This document shows positions 1 to 11,394 of a DNA stretch of 64,000 nucleotides, one piece after another (position 1 is the first letter of the stretch; each line of letters opens with the position of its first letter). The stretch covers positions 53,575,001-53,639,000 of the forward strand of contig CM074855.1 of assembly GCA_037501455.1 (NCBI GenBank), read 5' to 3'. Both the position numbers and the translations under genes were made by a program. This DNA is from Lantana camara. Lineage: Eukaryota > Streptophyta > Magnoliopsida > Lamiales > Verbenaceae. Under the pieces are notes generated by a model. That model ran no database searches and was not told the DNA's origin. It saw only the letters and a program-made list of their open reading frames with translations.

Positions 1-2025
1 TTCCCAACCAAACCTCCTGGTGGGTCCCGGTACATCCTCTTCAAACAGATGGAGACTACGCACAGGTATATCCCCGACGGCCCTAACCGTCCTGGGGGCT
101 CCTTACCCGTAGCTCCTGGGCCCCATAACAGAATAGAACATAACATAATATAACATACGCCAATCTTTCATGGCAAATCTCGCTACATAATCACAACACA
201 ACGGGTTTTCGAAAATAGCTTACATATGCTTCAAAAACCGGTTTTTATAAGTATTCCTACGCTGCAGGGATAGCCCGCCCACGCAGGACTCATGCACTTA
301 CATTCCCACGCTGCAGGGATAGCCCGCCCACGGAGAAGTGCAAGCATAAGATCATAAAAATATCATATTCAACACATACATATCTATAGTAAGGTATACT
401 CGCACGCAAGGGTTGAAATTAGCATATTAAGGCCATAGGTCGCATAGCTATACAAAATCCTAAACCTCACCTGAGAAGTGACGTGAAGCGAGAACTGATA
501 AGACGAATGCAAACTTGATCGGATTGTCTCCGCCCTGGAGATCACTTATAGAAAAACACAAGATACTTATGAGACACGACTCAGACATGAACCACAGAGA
601 CACACGGCGACAATTTTGAGGTAACATGGAATGATATGATACGTACATAGAAATTACAGGAATGCCATGAAAGTATTCATGCACCCAATTAATATTCCAC
701 AATAAATATACAAGTAACATGATCATGTACGAGGTATAAATCCATGTTCGAAGGCAATAAAATGTTGTAGAAATTTTAAGGATCAATCAAGTCATATTAC
801 ATTAAGTAAGCTCATGCTCAAACACTCGGTTTAATTTAGATTAATACATGTACGTTGGCCAATTTCTTAAGAGTGGAGCCTTGCAATACACAGTAATCAC
901 AACATACACTTCATACTTCAACACAATTCCAAACGGATAATTAATTTGTTCAATAGTTTCTCACTTGGAATTTGAATCCCCTACTTAAGAATATTACTTA
1001 AGGCTTGCACCAATTCCAATATGAATATTAGATGCATTAGTCGCTTACATTATTAACTATAACAAATACTAATTTAATAATTCAATTTTGTGGATCCTGT
1101 ACTTCAACAAAGCTAACATCAGGCTAAATTACATTAAGTATGTTTTAATCCCAATATTAAAAGATCCAACCCAAGATGTCATGTATAAGCAAATATACAA
1201 ACATATGCTTATCTTAACAATTCCATATTATGTGATTTTTAATAAACAACTATTCTCGTTGGAATTCAGAGCTAATTAATAATCATTTGCATTTAATACA
1301 TGTATAATTATAAGAATAAACCTTAAAATCATACAAGCTATATTAAAACTAATAGGCGAAACACAGCAACAGAGCAACTAGTCGAGCCCATAAACACATA
1401 TCAATTCTAATTTCACATTAATACCTAACTAATCCCAGAGAATTCAAAGGATTAGCAATTACAAAGTTAACCGACAATATATAGACAAAGTATTTCCACA
1501 TACACAACAATCCAACAATCCAGAGTATACACACATTCATATCAATATACAACCACATACCTACTACTGCAATACTTTTAAAACCATGTAAATACACGAG
1601 TATACATGATGTATATTAAAATAATAGATTTCATAAATCAATCGTGTGTGTATATACAGGAAAGTGAAATAAAAAGGGGATTCGGTAATTACAGAATTGG
1701 AGAAATTGGAAAAGATAGCAGTTGTTGAATGGCGGAAGCCGTAGGTGGTGACTGGGTAAGTTGGAATGACGATGAAGAGGGCTGCTACTTGTTGTTGTAT
1801 CTGTTTCCTTTTTAATTCGGTTCCCCTGTTCTGTTGAGAGAAGGCGAGGGAAAGAAAGGGGTTTGCGGCTCTGGTTTCTGTCAAAGAACAGAAGAGAAAG
1901 TCGGTGGCTGGTAGCAGAGCTGGCGGTGGTGCGGAAGATGGTCGTTGCTGCGCCCGCTGTTGGAACATGGCGAAGGTGGTGGAATGGTGGAATCAGGTGG
2001 AGGTCTTTCAGGGGCATTCGGTTAT

Positions 2026-3155
2026 AAGGGACGCCCAATTGTTTTTTTAGTTATGTAACCCCTAGTTTCAAAAGAATTGGGTACATAACCCTTTTCTCAA
2101 TTTTGTCTAATAAAATAAATATTAAATATAATTATTTTCCACGTGGGCAAATCGAGTAAGCGATCTCATAAATCGCACACTCGATTTCTTTTCTTTTCTT
2201 TTTTTCTTTTATTTTCTTTTATTATCTTTATTTTCTTTAATTATTTTTATTTTTCAAGTTTTTATTTTTTATTTATTTTCTTTTATTTTTTTAAGATCCA
2301 GATTTGGTTTATTAATTTTTCTTCAAGAAATCGCATAGCGATTTCTACGCGATCGAGTGATTAAAGAAATCGCGCACGCGATTACAGAAATCGCGTGAGC
2401 GATTTTTCACAATCGTGCAAGCGATTTCTGCAATCGCGTGCGCGATTTCTTCAATCACTCGATCGCGCACACGATTACAAAAATCGCGTGAGCGATTTTC
2501 CACAATCGCGTGCGCGATTTCTTCAATCACTGGATCGCGCACGCAATTGCAGAAATCGCATGAGCTATTTTCCACAATCGCTCACGCGATTTCTGCAATC
2601 GCGTGCGCGATTTCTGAAATCGCATGAGCGATTGAAGAAATCACACGCTTGATTCATGAAATCGCAGGATTATAGAAATCACGTACTTGATTTCTTGAAG
2701 AAATCTGAAAAAAAAAATGCAGAAGAGTAGAAGAAGAAGACGATAAGATTTCTGGATCTTCAATTGCAGAATACAGTCAGAAATAGTTGCAGAAGATAAA
2801 GACACGACGATGCAGAAGACGAATTCGACGAAGGCCATTGCAGAAGATGAATCCACGACGAGAAGACAACTATGGAGGCGATTGCAGAAGACGTCGGCGG
2901 CGAGAGAAGGTGAGAAGATGAATCGCGATGAGAGAATGTGAGAAGGAGAGGAGAGAAGAAGAAGAGAGAAGAAGAAGAGAAAAAGAGAAGGAGAGAAGAA
3001 GAAACGACGAAGAAGAAATTAGGGTTTGATTTGGGTGGGAGATCTGATTTTGAAAGTTATGATGTGATTATTAACCACGTCAGATAATAGAGAATAAAAA
3101 AAAATGAAAAAGAAATTGAGGGTTATATCCCTAAAATAAGTCTTGGGCGTCCCTT
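2026..3155. mobile_element. Non-autonomous terminal-inverted-repeat element inside LTR E
   Basis: A perfect 13-bp inverted repeat AAGGGACGCCCAA (2026-2038) / TTGGGCGTCCCTT (3143-3155) bounds 1130 bp. The similarity continues imperfectly inward to about 33 bp, through a shared TTTTAG..TAACCC stretch. The interior holds a T/C-rich run (about 2185-2295), a palindromic repeat array (2330-2700) and a purine-rich GAAGAA run (about 2880-3020), with no coding potential. The length and lack of a transposase suggest a MITE or Mutator-like non-autonomous DNA transposon. I did not find a convincing target-site duplication, so the superfamily is unassigned and the exact ends could shift by a few bases. 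Confidence 0.6.
2330..2700. repeat. Array of short palindromes built on AATCGCG...CGCGATT
   Basis: Roughly fifteen short inverted repeats of the form GAAATCGCGTGCGCGATTTC, each about 20-24 bp, follow one another with short linkers such as TTCC, TGC or a variant ending in CGATCGAG. Many units have degenerated by single substitutions. The array reads almost the same on both strands, which explains the look-alike short ORFs on both strands here. It lies within the TIR element at 2026-3155 and has no match elsewhere in the window. Confidence 0.85.
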
Positions 3156-4338
3156 GGGTCCTAATTGTCTCGGTCTTTCACCCTTGTCCAGATCTAAGCG
3201 AGGGCAGTGGTGGCGCTTGCAGTGGTGATGGACGGTTGCCTCGCCGACAAGATGGTGAAGGCGACAGAGAGGGGTTCTCCCCCTTTTCAGATGTTGTTGC
3301 TACTCCGTCACTATCGCATGATGGTCGGAAGAGAGGGTGGATGACCATGGCTTTTCCGACGGAAGGAGTGGCGGTAGAAAGCTGCTTCTCGTCTTCTGGG
3401 ATGGGAGAGAGAGAGAGAGATTCGTCCGAGGGTGATTCCAGGAGCTTCGGCGGTGGCTGTTACTGTTGCTGAGAGATCGTCCGTGGGGCTTGAGGCGGTG
3501 GCTGGAGAAGCGATGACAACCCATCGTTGCTGCTTAGAAGAGGCTGAAGGCGCTCTGCCCCTTTCTTGAGGCTGAGAGAAAGGAAAAACAGGGGATTAGG
3601 TTTGCTGGAGACGGTGGCCGTCGGCTTGAGGTCCGGTGGGTCGGTGTCTTGGTCGGAAGAGAAGTGGAGTGTGTAGGAGCAGGCGGTGGAGGGGAATTTT
3701 CGCCCCTTTTCAGATCTGGCCGAGGGAGGGGAGCAGGGGATGGTTGTGGTGGTTCTGAGGTGGATTCGGCGAAGAAGATGGTGGCGACGGCGGTTGGTGG
3801 CAGGTGGTGAGACTCTCGGTGGTGGTGCGGCGGCGTGAGGGGGGGTGAGGGAAGCAGGCGCCGCTGTTGAAAGTTGAAAGGGGAAGAGAGGAAATGAAAT
3901 TGAAGCTAGGGTTTCTGTGTATAAGAAGACTCAAATTCGGAAATTGCACCTAAGTCCCTCGAAAGTTTAGGTCAATCGATTAGGTCCCCAGTTTCAAGTA
4001 AAATCTAGATCAAGCCTAATTAAAGTTTAGATAATTAAAATAGCACCCCCAGAATTAAAGATAAAATCCAATTAAGCCCAAATTGAATTTCGCATAATTA
4101 GAAATAGATCCCCAACTGTTATTAATTTCAAGTTAGCCCACATAATTTAATTTAATGAGCAATTAGACACTAAACACATATTTCAATTAAGTCCACATAT
4201 TTTCATAAGGTTGCAATCGAGTCAATTAGACTATTAAAACATAAATAAGGCGATTCAAGCACAAGCAGAGTTAAATAAATAACAATCTAATCGTACGAAA
4301 TGACATCGTATCTTCCTCCGAAAATGCAGGGTGTTACA

Positions 4339-4374
4339 CCCTTCCCCCCTTAAGAGAACCTGGTCCCCAGGTTC
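4339..4374 (-). other. Polypurine tract and adjacent hairpin of element E
   Basis: On the minus strand a purine run (4339-4351, AAGGGGGGAAGGG) abuts the start of LTR E, as expected for the plus-strand primer of reverse transcription. Just upstream is an inverted repeat GAACCTGG-GGA-CCAGGTTC (4356-4374). The same hairpin with one compensatory pair change occurs at the equivalent place in elements A and F. Confidence 0.8.
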
Positions 4375-4592
4375 CACTCCTGAGCTGGAAAAGTTTCGAG
4401 TTGACAGTGTCGTAACCCTTGTCGAGGAAAATCTTCCGTTGTGAGGTTTACTCTCATTGTCTTTACTGAACCTTTCTCGTGATGCCTCGTTGTCATTGGG
4501 ATCCGTTTGAGTACTGGGTCGTTCCTTTCATCAAGTTGTTCGACCATTCCCATAAGACGAACAGTTATCACTGCACTCAATTTTGATGGCAT
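4350..4592 (-). pseudogene. Possible remnant of gypsy pol C-terminus (element E)
   Basis: This 80-codon open stretch ends at the polypurine tract. It includes a segment VLKRIPM that resembles the LRNRRIPM segment of the chromodomain-like end of elements A and F, and it ends in WNLGTRFS where F ends in [11 protein letters not shown]. The match is weak and the rest is not recognisable, so I read it as a decayed 3' end of a gypsy polyprotein rather than a working gene. It could also be chance coding across the conserved hairpin. Confidence 0.35.
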
Positions 4593-4651
4593 CGCAAACT
4601 CGTCACTTGCAGACCGTAGCTAGGACAATAGGCAACGCAACCGCAACAAAC

Positions 4652-5340
4652 AAGAGAGAATCCCATCTCTCGGCGCGTAAAGTGAGAGAGCCCCGTTCCT
4701 CGCGAACACGCAAGAGAGAGAACCCCATCGTCTCTCAAGCACACAATTGAGAGAACCCCGTCTCTCAAGCACATAATTGAGAGAACCTCGTCTCTCAACC
4801 TAAGTCTGATAGATTTCCACATCTCCCAAACATTCTAGTTGATAGCTGCAACTGCACCCAACCTCGATGTCATCTCAGATGCACCACTTGCTACCCATAG
4901 TCAGATCAACGCGTAACGCAACCACAACAAACAAGAGAGAATCCTATCTCTCAACACGTAAGTGAGAGAGCCCCGTCCCTCAGCACCCACAAGAGAGAGA
5001 ACCCCGTCTCTCGAGCACATATAAAAGAGAGAACCCCGTCTCTCGAGTACATATAAAAGAGAGAACCCCGTCTCTCAAGCACATAATTAAGAGAACCCTG
5101 TCTCTCAACCTAAGTCGGGCAGATTCCAACATCTCCCAACATTCTAGTTTGAGAAAATGTAGCATTTCTCAAACCCCTAAATTCGGGAGAATCTAGTATC
5201 TCCTAATATCTAAGCACAAGAGAATCCAACATCTCTCGTGTACAAAACTTAGAAAGAATCCAACATCTTTCTACCACATAAATAGAGAGAATCCTACATC
5301 TCTCCAACACGTAAAAAGAGGGAACCTAAGGTCTCTCTTG
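4652..5340. repeat. Degenerate tandem array of GAGAGAACCCCGTCTCTC palindromes
   Basis: About 17 units of roughly 30-45 bp each carry an inverted repeat (GAGAGA..CCCC..TCTCTC) joined by linkers such as AAGCACATAATT. The array has two similar halves (about 4652-4830 and 4930-5150), each followed by a TTCCACATCTCCCAA-like segment, then more diverged AGAGAATCC..ATCTCTC units to 5340. It lies just inside the 3' end of the E internal region, between any pol remnant and the PPT-proximal segment. Confidence 0.8.
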
Positions 5341-6660
5341 CACATAAATCCACCGATCAGTTATTCATACATACACAAATCAGAGTAACACTTGACGAAA
5401 AGTATGTGATGCATGTTTTGTGGACCTTATACAACTGATATCGGTGTCCCTTGAGTATACAATCAACGCTCGTATCTTAACTCAAGGGGGATATCGCGAT
5501 GGAATCCCTGTAAAACAAGGTTACAGTATGTATGTATATTATATGAGAAGTTAGTGGGCAGTCAAGAGAGTTTTAAATCACATAGGCATGAATAGTTTAC
5601 ATAGGTATATAACTCATTCATTTCAACAACGGTTAGTAACAAGTAGAAATTTCAAGTTACAAGTACTAGATCAGGTATCCAAGTTATCACAATTTAACAA
5701 CAATAGTTATCATCCACATCAAACAAAACAAGATAAGAGTATTTAAGCGATGCATGTATGCAAATACCATGAATGCTTGACGTACCGTTAACGGAAGAGT
5801 AAAAATCTTCACAAGAAAGTCAAGATGAAGCCGTAGGAGTTAATTAAGTTGACAATGATGCAACCCTCGTTATCTGGACTTCTTTGTCTTGAGTCTTTTC
5901 GTAAGGTGGTAACTCAGCAAAGCTTGTTTATCACCCAACCCCTTACTAGACCGTAGCCCTTGCTCTATTAGAATCATCCTCCGTTTCTCCCAAGAATTCT
6001 CAGAGCTTCGTTGGATGATCGTGGTACGAAGCACTTCCCAAAGTAATCCATGGATATGATTCTGAAACTTGAATAAAGTCTTTTGGCATCTATGTGGTCT
6101 ATTCCCATCTCAGTAGAATCTTCCATCCCAGCAGAATCTTCCACCTCAACAGAAAGAATACACCCAGAGAGCTAACAACCAATCTTGTCTTGTTAACTCT
6201 AAACGGCACCAAAACCTTCAACACTCACCGAAGGTTTGTAGCTCGTTGCTTAAATAACATGGTTACCTATCCACATCCCTTGAACTTGATCAGATCTTAC
6301 TTGATCGGATTCTTCTACATTGACTCATTTCCATCAACAAGGTGACTGCTTCCAAATGAACGAATCCTCACGGCGAAAATTCGTCAAACTTCATCTTTCA
6401 ATTGACTTTAAGATAGTAAGTCAATATAGCAAATTTCATTCCTTCAACTCTGAACCTTTTTCATGAACATTGATCTTGGTGGTGAATCATTTCATCTTCG
6501 AGTTATGGTATGTTTTCGTTGTAGTGCCAATAGGTAGTGTTGACGGAGGGAAATCTCAGTGTTGACTCATAGGGCACCCTGAAATTCAAACACTAAATTC
6601 AATGCATGCGAGTTAAAGATGCCAATGAAATGTAACACGTATATCACGTAAATGTAACAA

Positions 6661-6846
6661 TTAGTTAACTTTCATCATGCCTTCAATTTCTCTATACTTG
6701 AACCATTCTTCCACTTTCGTTATTGAAATCTTTCCTTGTTTGGTATTGGTGGCATCATGAAATTCTTCAAATTCCTCTTTCCATGTGATTCGAGTCTCTA
6801 CAATTTGAATACTAAATTGCTTCCGTTGATGAGATATAGAATCCAT
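6661..6846 (-). pseudogene. Faint gag remnant
   Basis: The minus-strand frame contains TRITWKEEFEEF. This matches the spacing of the gag motif [10 protein letters not shown] in element A and [10 protein letters not shown] in element F, and lies about the right distance from the PBS at 7796-7807. Only this short block is recognisable. Flanking frames are closed, so no product is expected. Confidence 0.4.
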
Positions 6847-7795
6847 CTTTGATAATTGAATCTTCTTATACTCAGCATCATTGAAATCTTGAATTTATGG
6901 AGATTTCTCTTATCTTTCGGGTTCCTCATCTTGCCTTCCAATTATCCCATGAAGCATTTTCCCAACTAACGACACTTGAAACAATTCCCAATCCTCTTAA
7001 ATTTGATCTTCCCTCTTCAGCATTAGGATTCTCCTCTACTTGGTATTTGTGATGTCTTAATGTTCTTGAAATTTCTCTTGTAATTCGAATCTCTTTCTTA
7101 GACTAAAATTAGAACCAGGTTCTGGTCTCACATAAGAGGCGCGAGACTCGATCCATGGATTACCCATTCCTTCGTAGCCCCTGTGTATTGCATACTCGGA
7201 TCATGTACATACTCTTGGAATTTGAAAATTTGATTGAATTCCATGCCTACTTGCTTGCAAATAATTCCGAACTCTAGGATAGTCCTTGTAGGTGCCCAAT
7301 TCTTCAAGATCTTATATGAAATCATCCATCTTCTTTCATTCTTCTACTTGAAATCTTCTTATCATCGAACTCGGAAGGGAGGTACTGGCACAAAGTTCTC
7401 GAATAAAACTCCCTCATAAGAACTCTTCTCGGACTACTAAAATTTCAACTCCATAATCTTGAACACTTGGAACTTGGCCTTGATATCATCCTCTTCAAAT
7501 CACTTCGGAAAATAAAAATTCCTAAACCCCTTGTAGACGAAAGATACCTGCCTCTCTTGTTCATTTCCCGGTGATACTTGTTGACGTTGATGAGATATCC
7601 TGAAATAAATTAAAATTCCACGAAAATATTGATGCATGCGGGGGGTTTTAGTGTATGGTCATGTGAACAATTAATACGAATAATATCAAATAATTCACAT
7701 AAGTTATGTAGTGAATGCAAACAAGCACAAAATCCTAAGCTGAACGACCTCGACAAACTCGACACGACAGAAGATCTCTGGTTTTGCAACCTAGA

Positions 7796-7807
7796 GCTCT
7801 GATACCA
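7796..7807 (-). other. Primer-binding site of element D (initiator-Met tRNA)
   Basis: The minus strand reads TGGTATCAGAGC, complementary to the 3' end of plant initiator methionine tRNA, 8 nt from the end of LTR D (7816). It primes minus-strand DNA synthesis and fixes the element's orientation. Confidence 0.9.
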
Positions 7808-7815
7808 CCTACGGA

Positions 7816-8589
7816 TGTAGCACCCCGAGTGGTGGGCACCACATAGTGTCGTAAATAGTGTACAATCAGAGTTTCCTGTTGTTTGCCTCTACTCTGGTTG
7901 AGCATCTTGATTCCCTCATTAGAACGCATGCTCGTTTGATGAAAGATCGCAGGTGTGGCTCCTTCATATGGTCTCTATTGCCAACTCGTTTCACTCCAGT
8001 TTACCGTAGCAACTACAACAAGATGCACCATAGTTCGACACGTGTAACAAAATAAAGACTCCGCACACGCAACAAACTATGGCGAACGGGAGACAAACAA
8101 AAACAAAACCCTCGGCTAGGCCGTCTAGACCCTACATCAGAGCGCGTAAACAAAATCAAAGCAATAGCAGAAGCATCAGGATCCAAAATATACAAGTATA
8201 CATACGTGCCACATACTAGCTTGAATTAAATGAATTATACAAGTCATGCCACTATGGGGCCAAATTAATTCAAGACAAGCTCTTCAAACCGACACATGAT
8301 CGAATACATAAATTACAAAGTTCAAAGTACTTAAATGAAATACAAGGTATGCATGATACTCATCTACAAGACTCCAAGACTCAAAAGAAGACCGCCGCCT
8401 AGCACGAGTCACGTCGACACCTGCAACTCAAAAACAAGGGAGAAAAAGAAAGAAGCAACGAGGGTCAGTCCTAAAGACTAGTGAGGGGGCTAACACACAT
8501 ACCAGTATACGTATAGAGCAAAGCACGTACAAAGATTATACTAATCCATGAACCGGGGATGGTTTTTGCACACCAAAACGTTTTCCATG

Positions 8590-8659
<70 letters not shown>

Positions 8660-11207
8660 AGAAGTTAAAGCCCACAGCCAAAATAACCAATTTTTATAAA
8701 ATTAGGAATCCATTCTCGTTTCATAGATTTCAAGACAAAACAAGATAAAATACCCGGCGAGTAAGGGTCTCCTCCAAACTCCTCATGTCAGAACGTATTC
8801 AAATCCGTCCCCCACCAACCTCCTAGTGGGTTCCGGGTTCATCCTATAATTTGGAGAAGTGCACAGGGGTCGTAACCGGTGACCCCATGGTCATCCCGGG
8901 TCTCCCTTACCCGTAACTCCGGGGCCAAACAAGTCATGTACAAAATTCATGTCAAGTGACCTATCTTTCAAGGTCCATAACTCGCTTCAAGATCAAATAA
9001 GTCAAAACCGTATCCAAGTTTTTTCAAATCAAAACCAAATTTAACGTATATACGTATAAAAACATTTTCAAGGTTTCGAGACAAGCGGGAGAAGCCCTCA
9101 AAATACATATCAAGCACTTATTTATCATATAGTATATACTTCGCATGCGGGGCTTCAAAGTCATGTAAGGTTATAGATTGAAATAACTAAAAGAACAAAA
9201 ACCTCACCTTTCGAACAAAGCGTGGATAAAAGAAGCAACAAACTCGTACAAGACGACCTTGTCACCCTCGGGACGAACCTATGAACAAAAGAAACAACAA
9301 GAGACGTACTTAAACTCAAAATGAACCATATTGACGCTCGACGAATGCATATGAATTCACATGATGCAATGGAACAACAAGAGATAGTATATTCAAGCGT
9401 TCAAGTTCGTATCGAGTAAGAATCGTGTTAAATAAATTCATAAAATTAATACAAGACATTTATCATATAACATAAAAGTCATAACCGAATAATAGAAGGC
9501 ATTAGAAAGCACAAAACGAAGTACGAAAGTCAAGTATGCAAGTTCAAATATCTTGAGATTATATCATATATAAAACTTAATCAAACAATTAATAAATAAA
9601 ATGCAAGACTTACATTAATATATATACATATATTTTAAACAATATATATATAATATAATATTTATATGAATATACATACATGCACACAATGATCAGGTAG
9701 CAATTAAATAAAGGAATGCATGGAAATAATTAAAAGAACTACGTAATCATGCATGCAAAATCGTATACTAATCACTTAATACAACTTACAACATGTATAC
9801 ATGCAGCCTAACAATTAGGAAACAAATAACCATTGAGATCTCCACCACGTACGCACGGCTGCTGCTGCAAAAGTTCGAAATAAGTAACATTTTGAAAAGC
9901 AGGACACGGCCGTGTTATAGAATTCAGTAGTTAAACTCGAAGATCTAATACGGTCTTGTCTATTTTTCAAACAATTTGAACATGGGCATGTGGCCTTCTT
10001 CTTCGCAAAAACAAGGCAGCAACAACAGCGTTTCCATGCATGGGAGGGCAGGGAAACGCAACAGCTTCAGGACAGTTCGTGAGCAGTAATTAAGGCACAA
10101 ATTCAAGCAATAAACAGCAGCAAATCATCCGACACACAAGCACATATCATCCGACAAAGAGAAGGAAGGAATAGATCAACATATATTCATCTTTAAGCTT
10201 CAATTTCCCAAGTATAACAATGGTGAATCATGCTATGATCAATTACCATGAAACATGAGGCAAGGAATGAAATTATGGAGCTCAAATAATCAAGAATCAT
10301 TCATCAATTCAAGTCATAAGGCAAGGAAAGGCATGATTCATCAAAAATCTCTTATAACCTAACTATTCACATATATGGGCAAATCATGGCCAATCATGGA
10401 TGAAAATAAGCAAATCATGGGTCCAAAGAATCAAAGAAGCTAGAGAATAAGTTCATGATCTTACCTTTCAAGTTGGAGAAGAAATGGAGGAATATGGAGC
10501 TCAAACTTGGCAAAGTGAAGTGCTGATTTCCTTTCTTCCTTCTCTCTCGGTTTACAGAGGCTATTTCTCCCCTTTTTCTTCAAGTGGACAAACTGAGGAG
10601 GGTTAGGGCTGATAGAGAATTAAACCATGGTTAAAATGGCACAAATTTCAAGTCATTTGGTTAAGTATTGAGTGAGTTCTGCCCAAAATAGTCAAAGGTG
10701 GCGAATCTGCATGTGCTGCTCAGATCGGGCAAGTTTAGGAGGCTCAAATGGGCTTAGAAAAATACAAGGTTAGGTTCCTTAGCTCCCATTCTTCGTTATA
10801 AGTCCAGAGCCAATTTTGGAATTCGAATCCGAATTCCCGAGCTCAAGGTACGGCTTCCGGAACCCAAGGTGCGCTAAAACGAGTTAGGCCCTTTAGTCCC
10901 TAAAATAAATAAATGGTCAACGACCACCACAAACGAGTTCTAAAACATAAAAGGAGCATGTAATCAAGTTCAAAACACGTATATTCATGTATATCACGTA
11001 TTCATAAAAGTCGGGAATCAAGTACGGGGTCAAATGGGTCAAGAACGAGGCAATTACGAGCAAAAGCGTTCAAGTTATACGTATAACTCGTAAAATAAAA
11101 TTCATATAATCACATAATCAATATAATAACGTAATTAAATAAATTAAAATCCCACTTAACACTCTCATTAAGGTGTACCTGTACGACCAAAGAGTCAGGG
11201 CGTTACA
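7816..11207 (-). mobile_element. 5' LTR of gypsy element D (minus strand)
   Basis: On the minus strand the LTR begins TGTAACGCCCTGAC at 11207 and ends GGGGTGCTACA at 7816 (3392 bp), next to a PBS. The flank at 11208-11212 is TTTAA. The uninterrupted site is seen in family B LTR2 (TTTAA at 31106-31110), so D inserted into LTR1 of family B. Sense-strand splice-like signals are a donor AAAG|GTAAGAT (GT at 10463-10464), an acceptor ending CATAG (AG at 9279-9280), a 71-nt candidate micro-exon (9208-9278) and a donor AG|GTGAGG (GT at 9206-9207). A TA microsatellite lies at 8593-8659. No gene is seen. Confidence 0.85.
8593..8659. repeat. (TA)n microsatellite
   Basis: About 67 bp of alternating T and A with a single C interruption near 8636, inside LTR D. 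It is likely length-polymorphic. Confidence 0.95.
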
Positions 11208-11304
11208 TTTAAACTTTTAAAGCAAATTAAAACCCGTTTTTGAGAATTTTCAGAAAAGGATTTGACCGTTGAATTCGTCCCTTCGAAATGATCCTTAAGG
11301 TTGA

Positions 11305-11378
11305 AAGTCAAAATTGAAGACCAAAGTCAAAGTCAAAGGTCAAAGTCAAAAGTCAAAGGTCAAAAGTCAAAGGTCAAA
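11305..11378 (-). promoter_or_regulatory. Cluster of W-box cores (TTGAC) in LTR B
   Basis: Nine GTCAAA units on the plus strand read TTTGAC on the LTR's sense strand, several extended to TTGACC or TTGACT. This is the core bound by plant WRKY factors. The second copy (31206-31253) has fewer units, so the array has changed in number. The regulatory role is inferred from motif density only. Confidence 0.45.
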
Positions 11379-11394
11379 ATTCACTATTTGGAAA

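Larger units (their letters stand above)
1..4338 (-). mobile_element. LTR of gypsy family E (partial, minus strand; acts as 3' LTR)
   Basis: Read on the minus strand this LTR begins TGTAACACCCTGC at 4338, directly after a polypurine tract (4339-4351), so it is the 3' LTR of a minus-strand element. Its far end lies left of the window. The first 125 bases resemble positions 8790-8930 of LTR D, including a CCTCCTNGTGGG..CCGG stretch and the complement of a GACGGGTAAG block. On the sense strand I see a possible splice donor (TAG|GTATGTGG, GT at 1559-1560), an acceptor (CTCCAG, AG at 535-536), a 64-nt candidate micro-exon (471-534) and a donor (AG|GTGAGG, GT at 469-470). A TIR element (2026-3155) sits inside. 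No credible gene lies here; the short ORFs are in simple or C-rich leader-like sequence. Confidence 0.8.
4339..7815 (-). mobile_element. Internal region of a decayed minus-strand gypsy element (D/E)
   Basis: This 3.5-kb stretch runs from a minus-strand PBS (7796-7807) to a minus-strand PPT (4339-4351), so it has the polarity of one element whose 5' LTR is D and whose 3' LTR is E. No frame longer than about 80 codons is open. Besides the repeat array there are faint gag-like (6661-6846) and pol-end (4350-4592) remnants. It is shorter than the internal regions of A and F (about 4.7-4.8 kb), so coding sequence has been lost by deletion and decay, or a junction between two elements lies inside it. 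Confidence 0.6.

Noticed and set aside
1631..2038. 135-codon minus-strand ORF in LTR E
   Set aside because: Low-complexity leader-like sequence within an LTR, with another overlapping frame of equal length and no domain.
2395..2652. Short ORFs with repeated SRARFLQS-like peptides on both strands
   Set aside because: They are translations of the AATCGCG palindrome array, which reads alike on both strands.
4652..5340. CRISPR-like repeat array
   Set aside because: Units are palindromic, degenerate and lack uniform unique spacers; the setting is a plant retrotransposon, not a prokaryotic locus.
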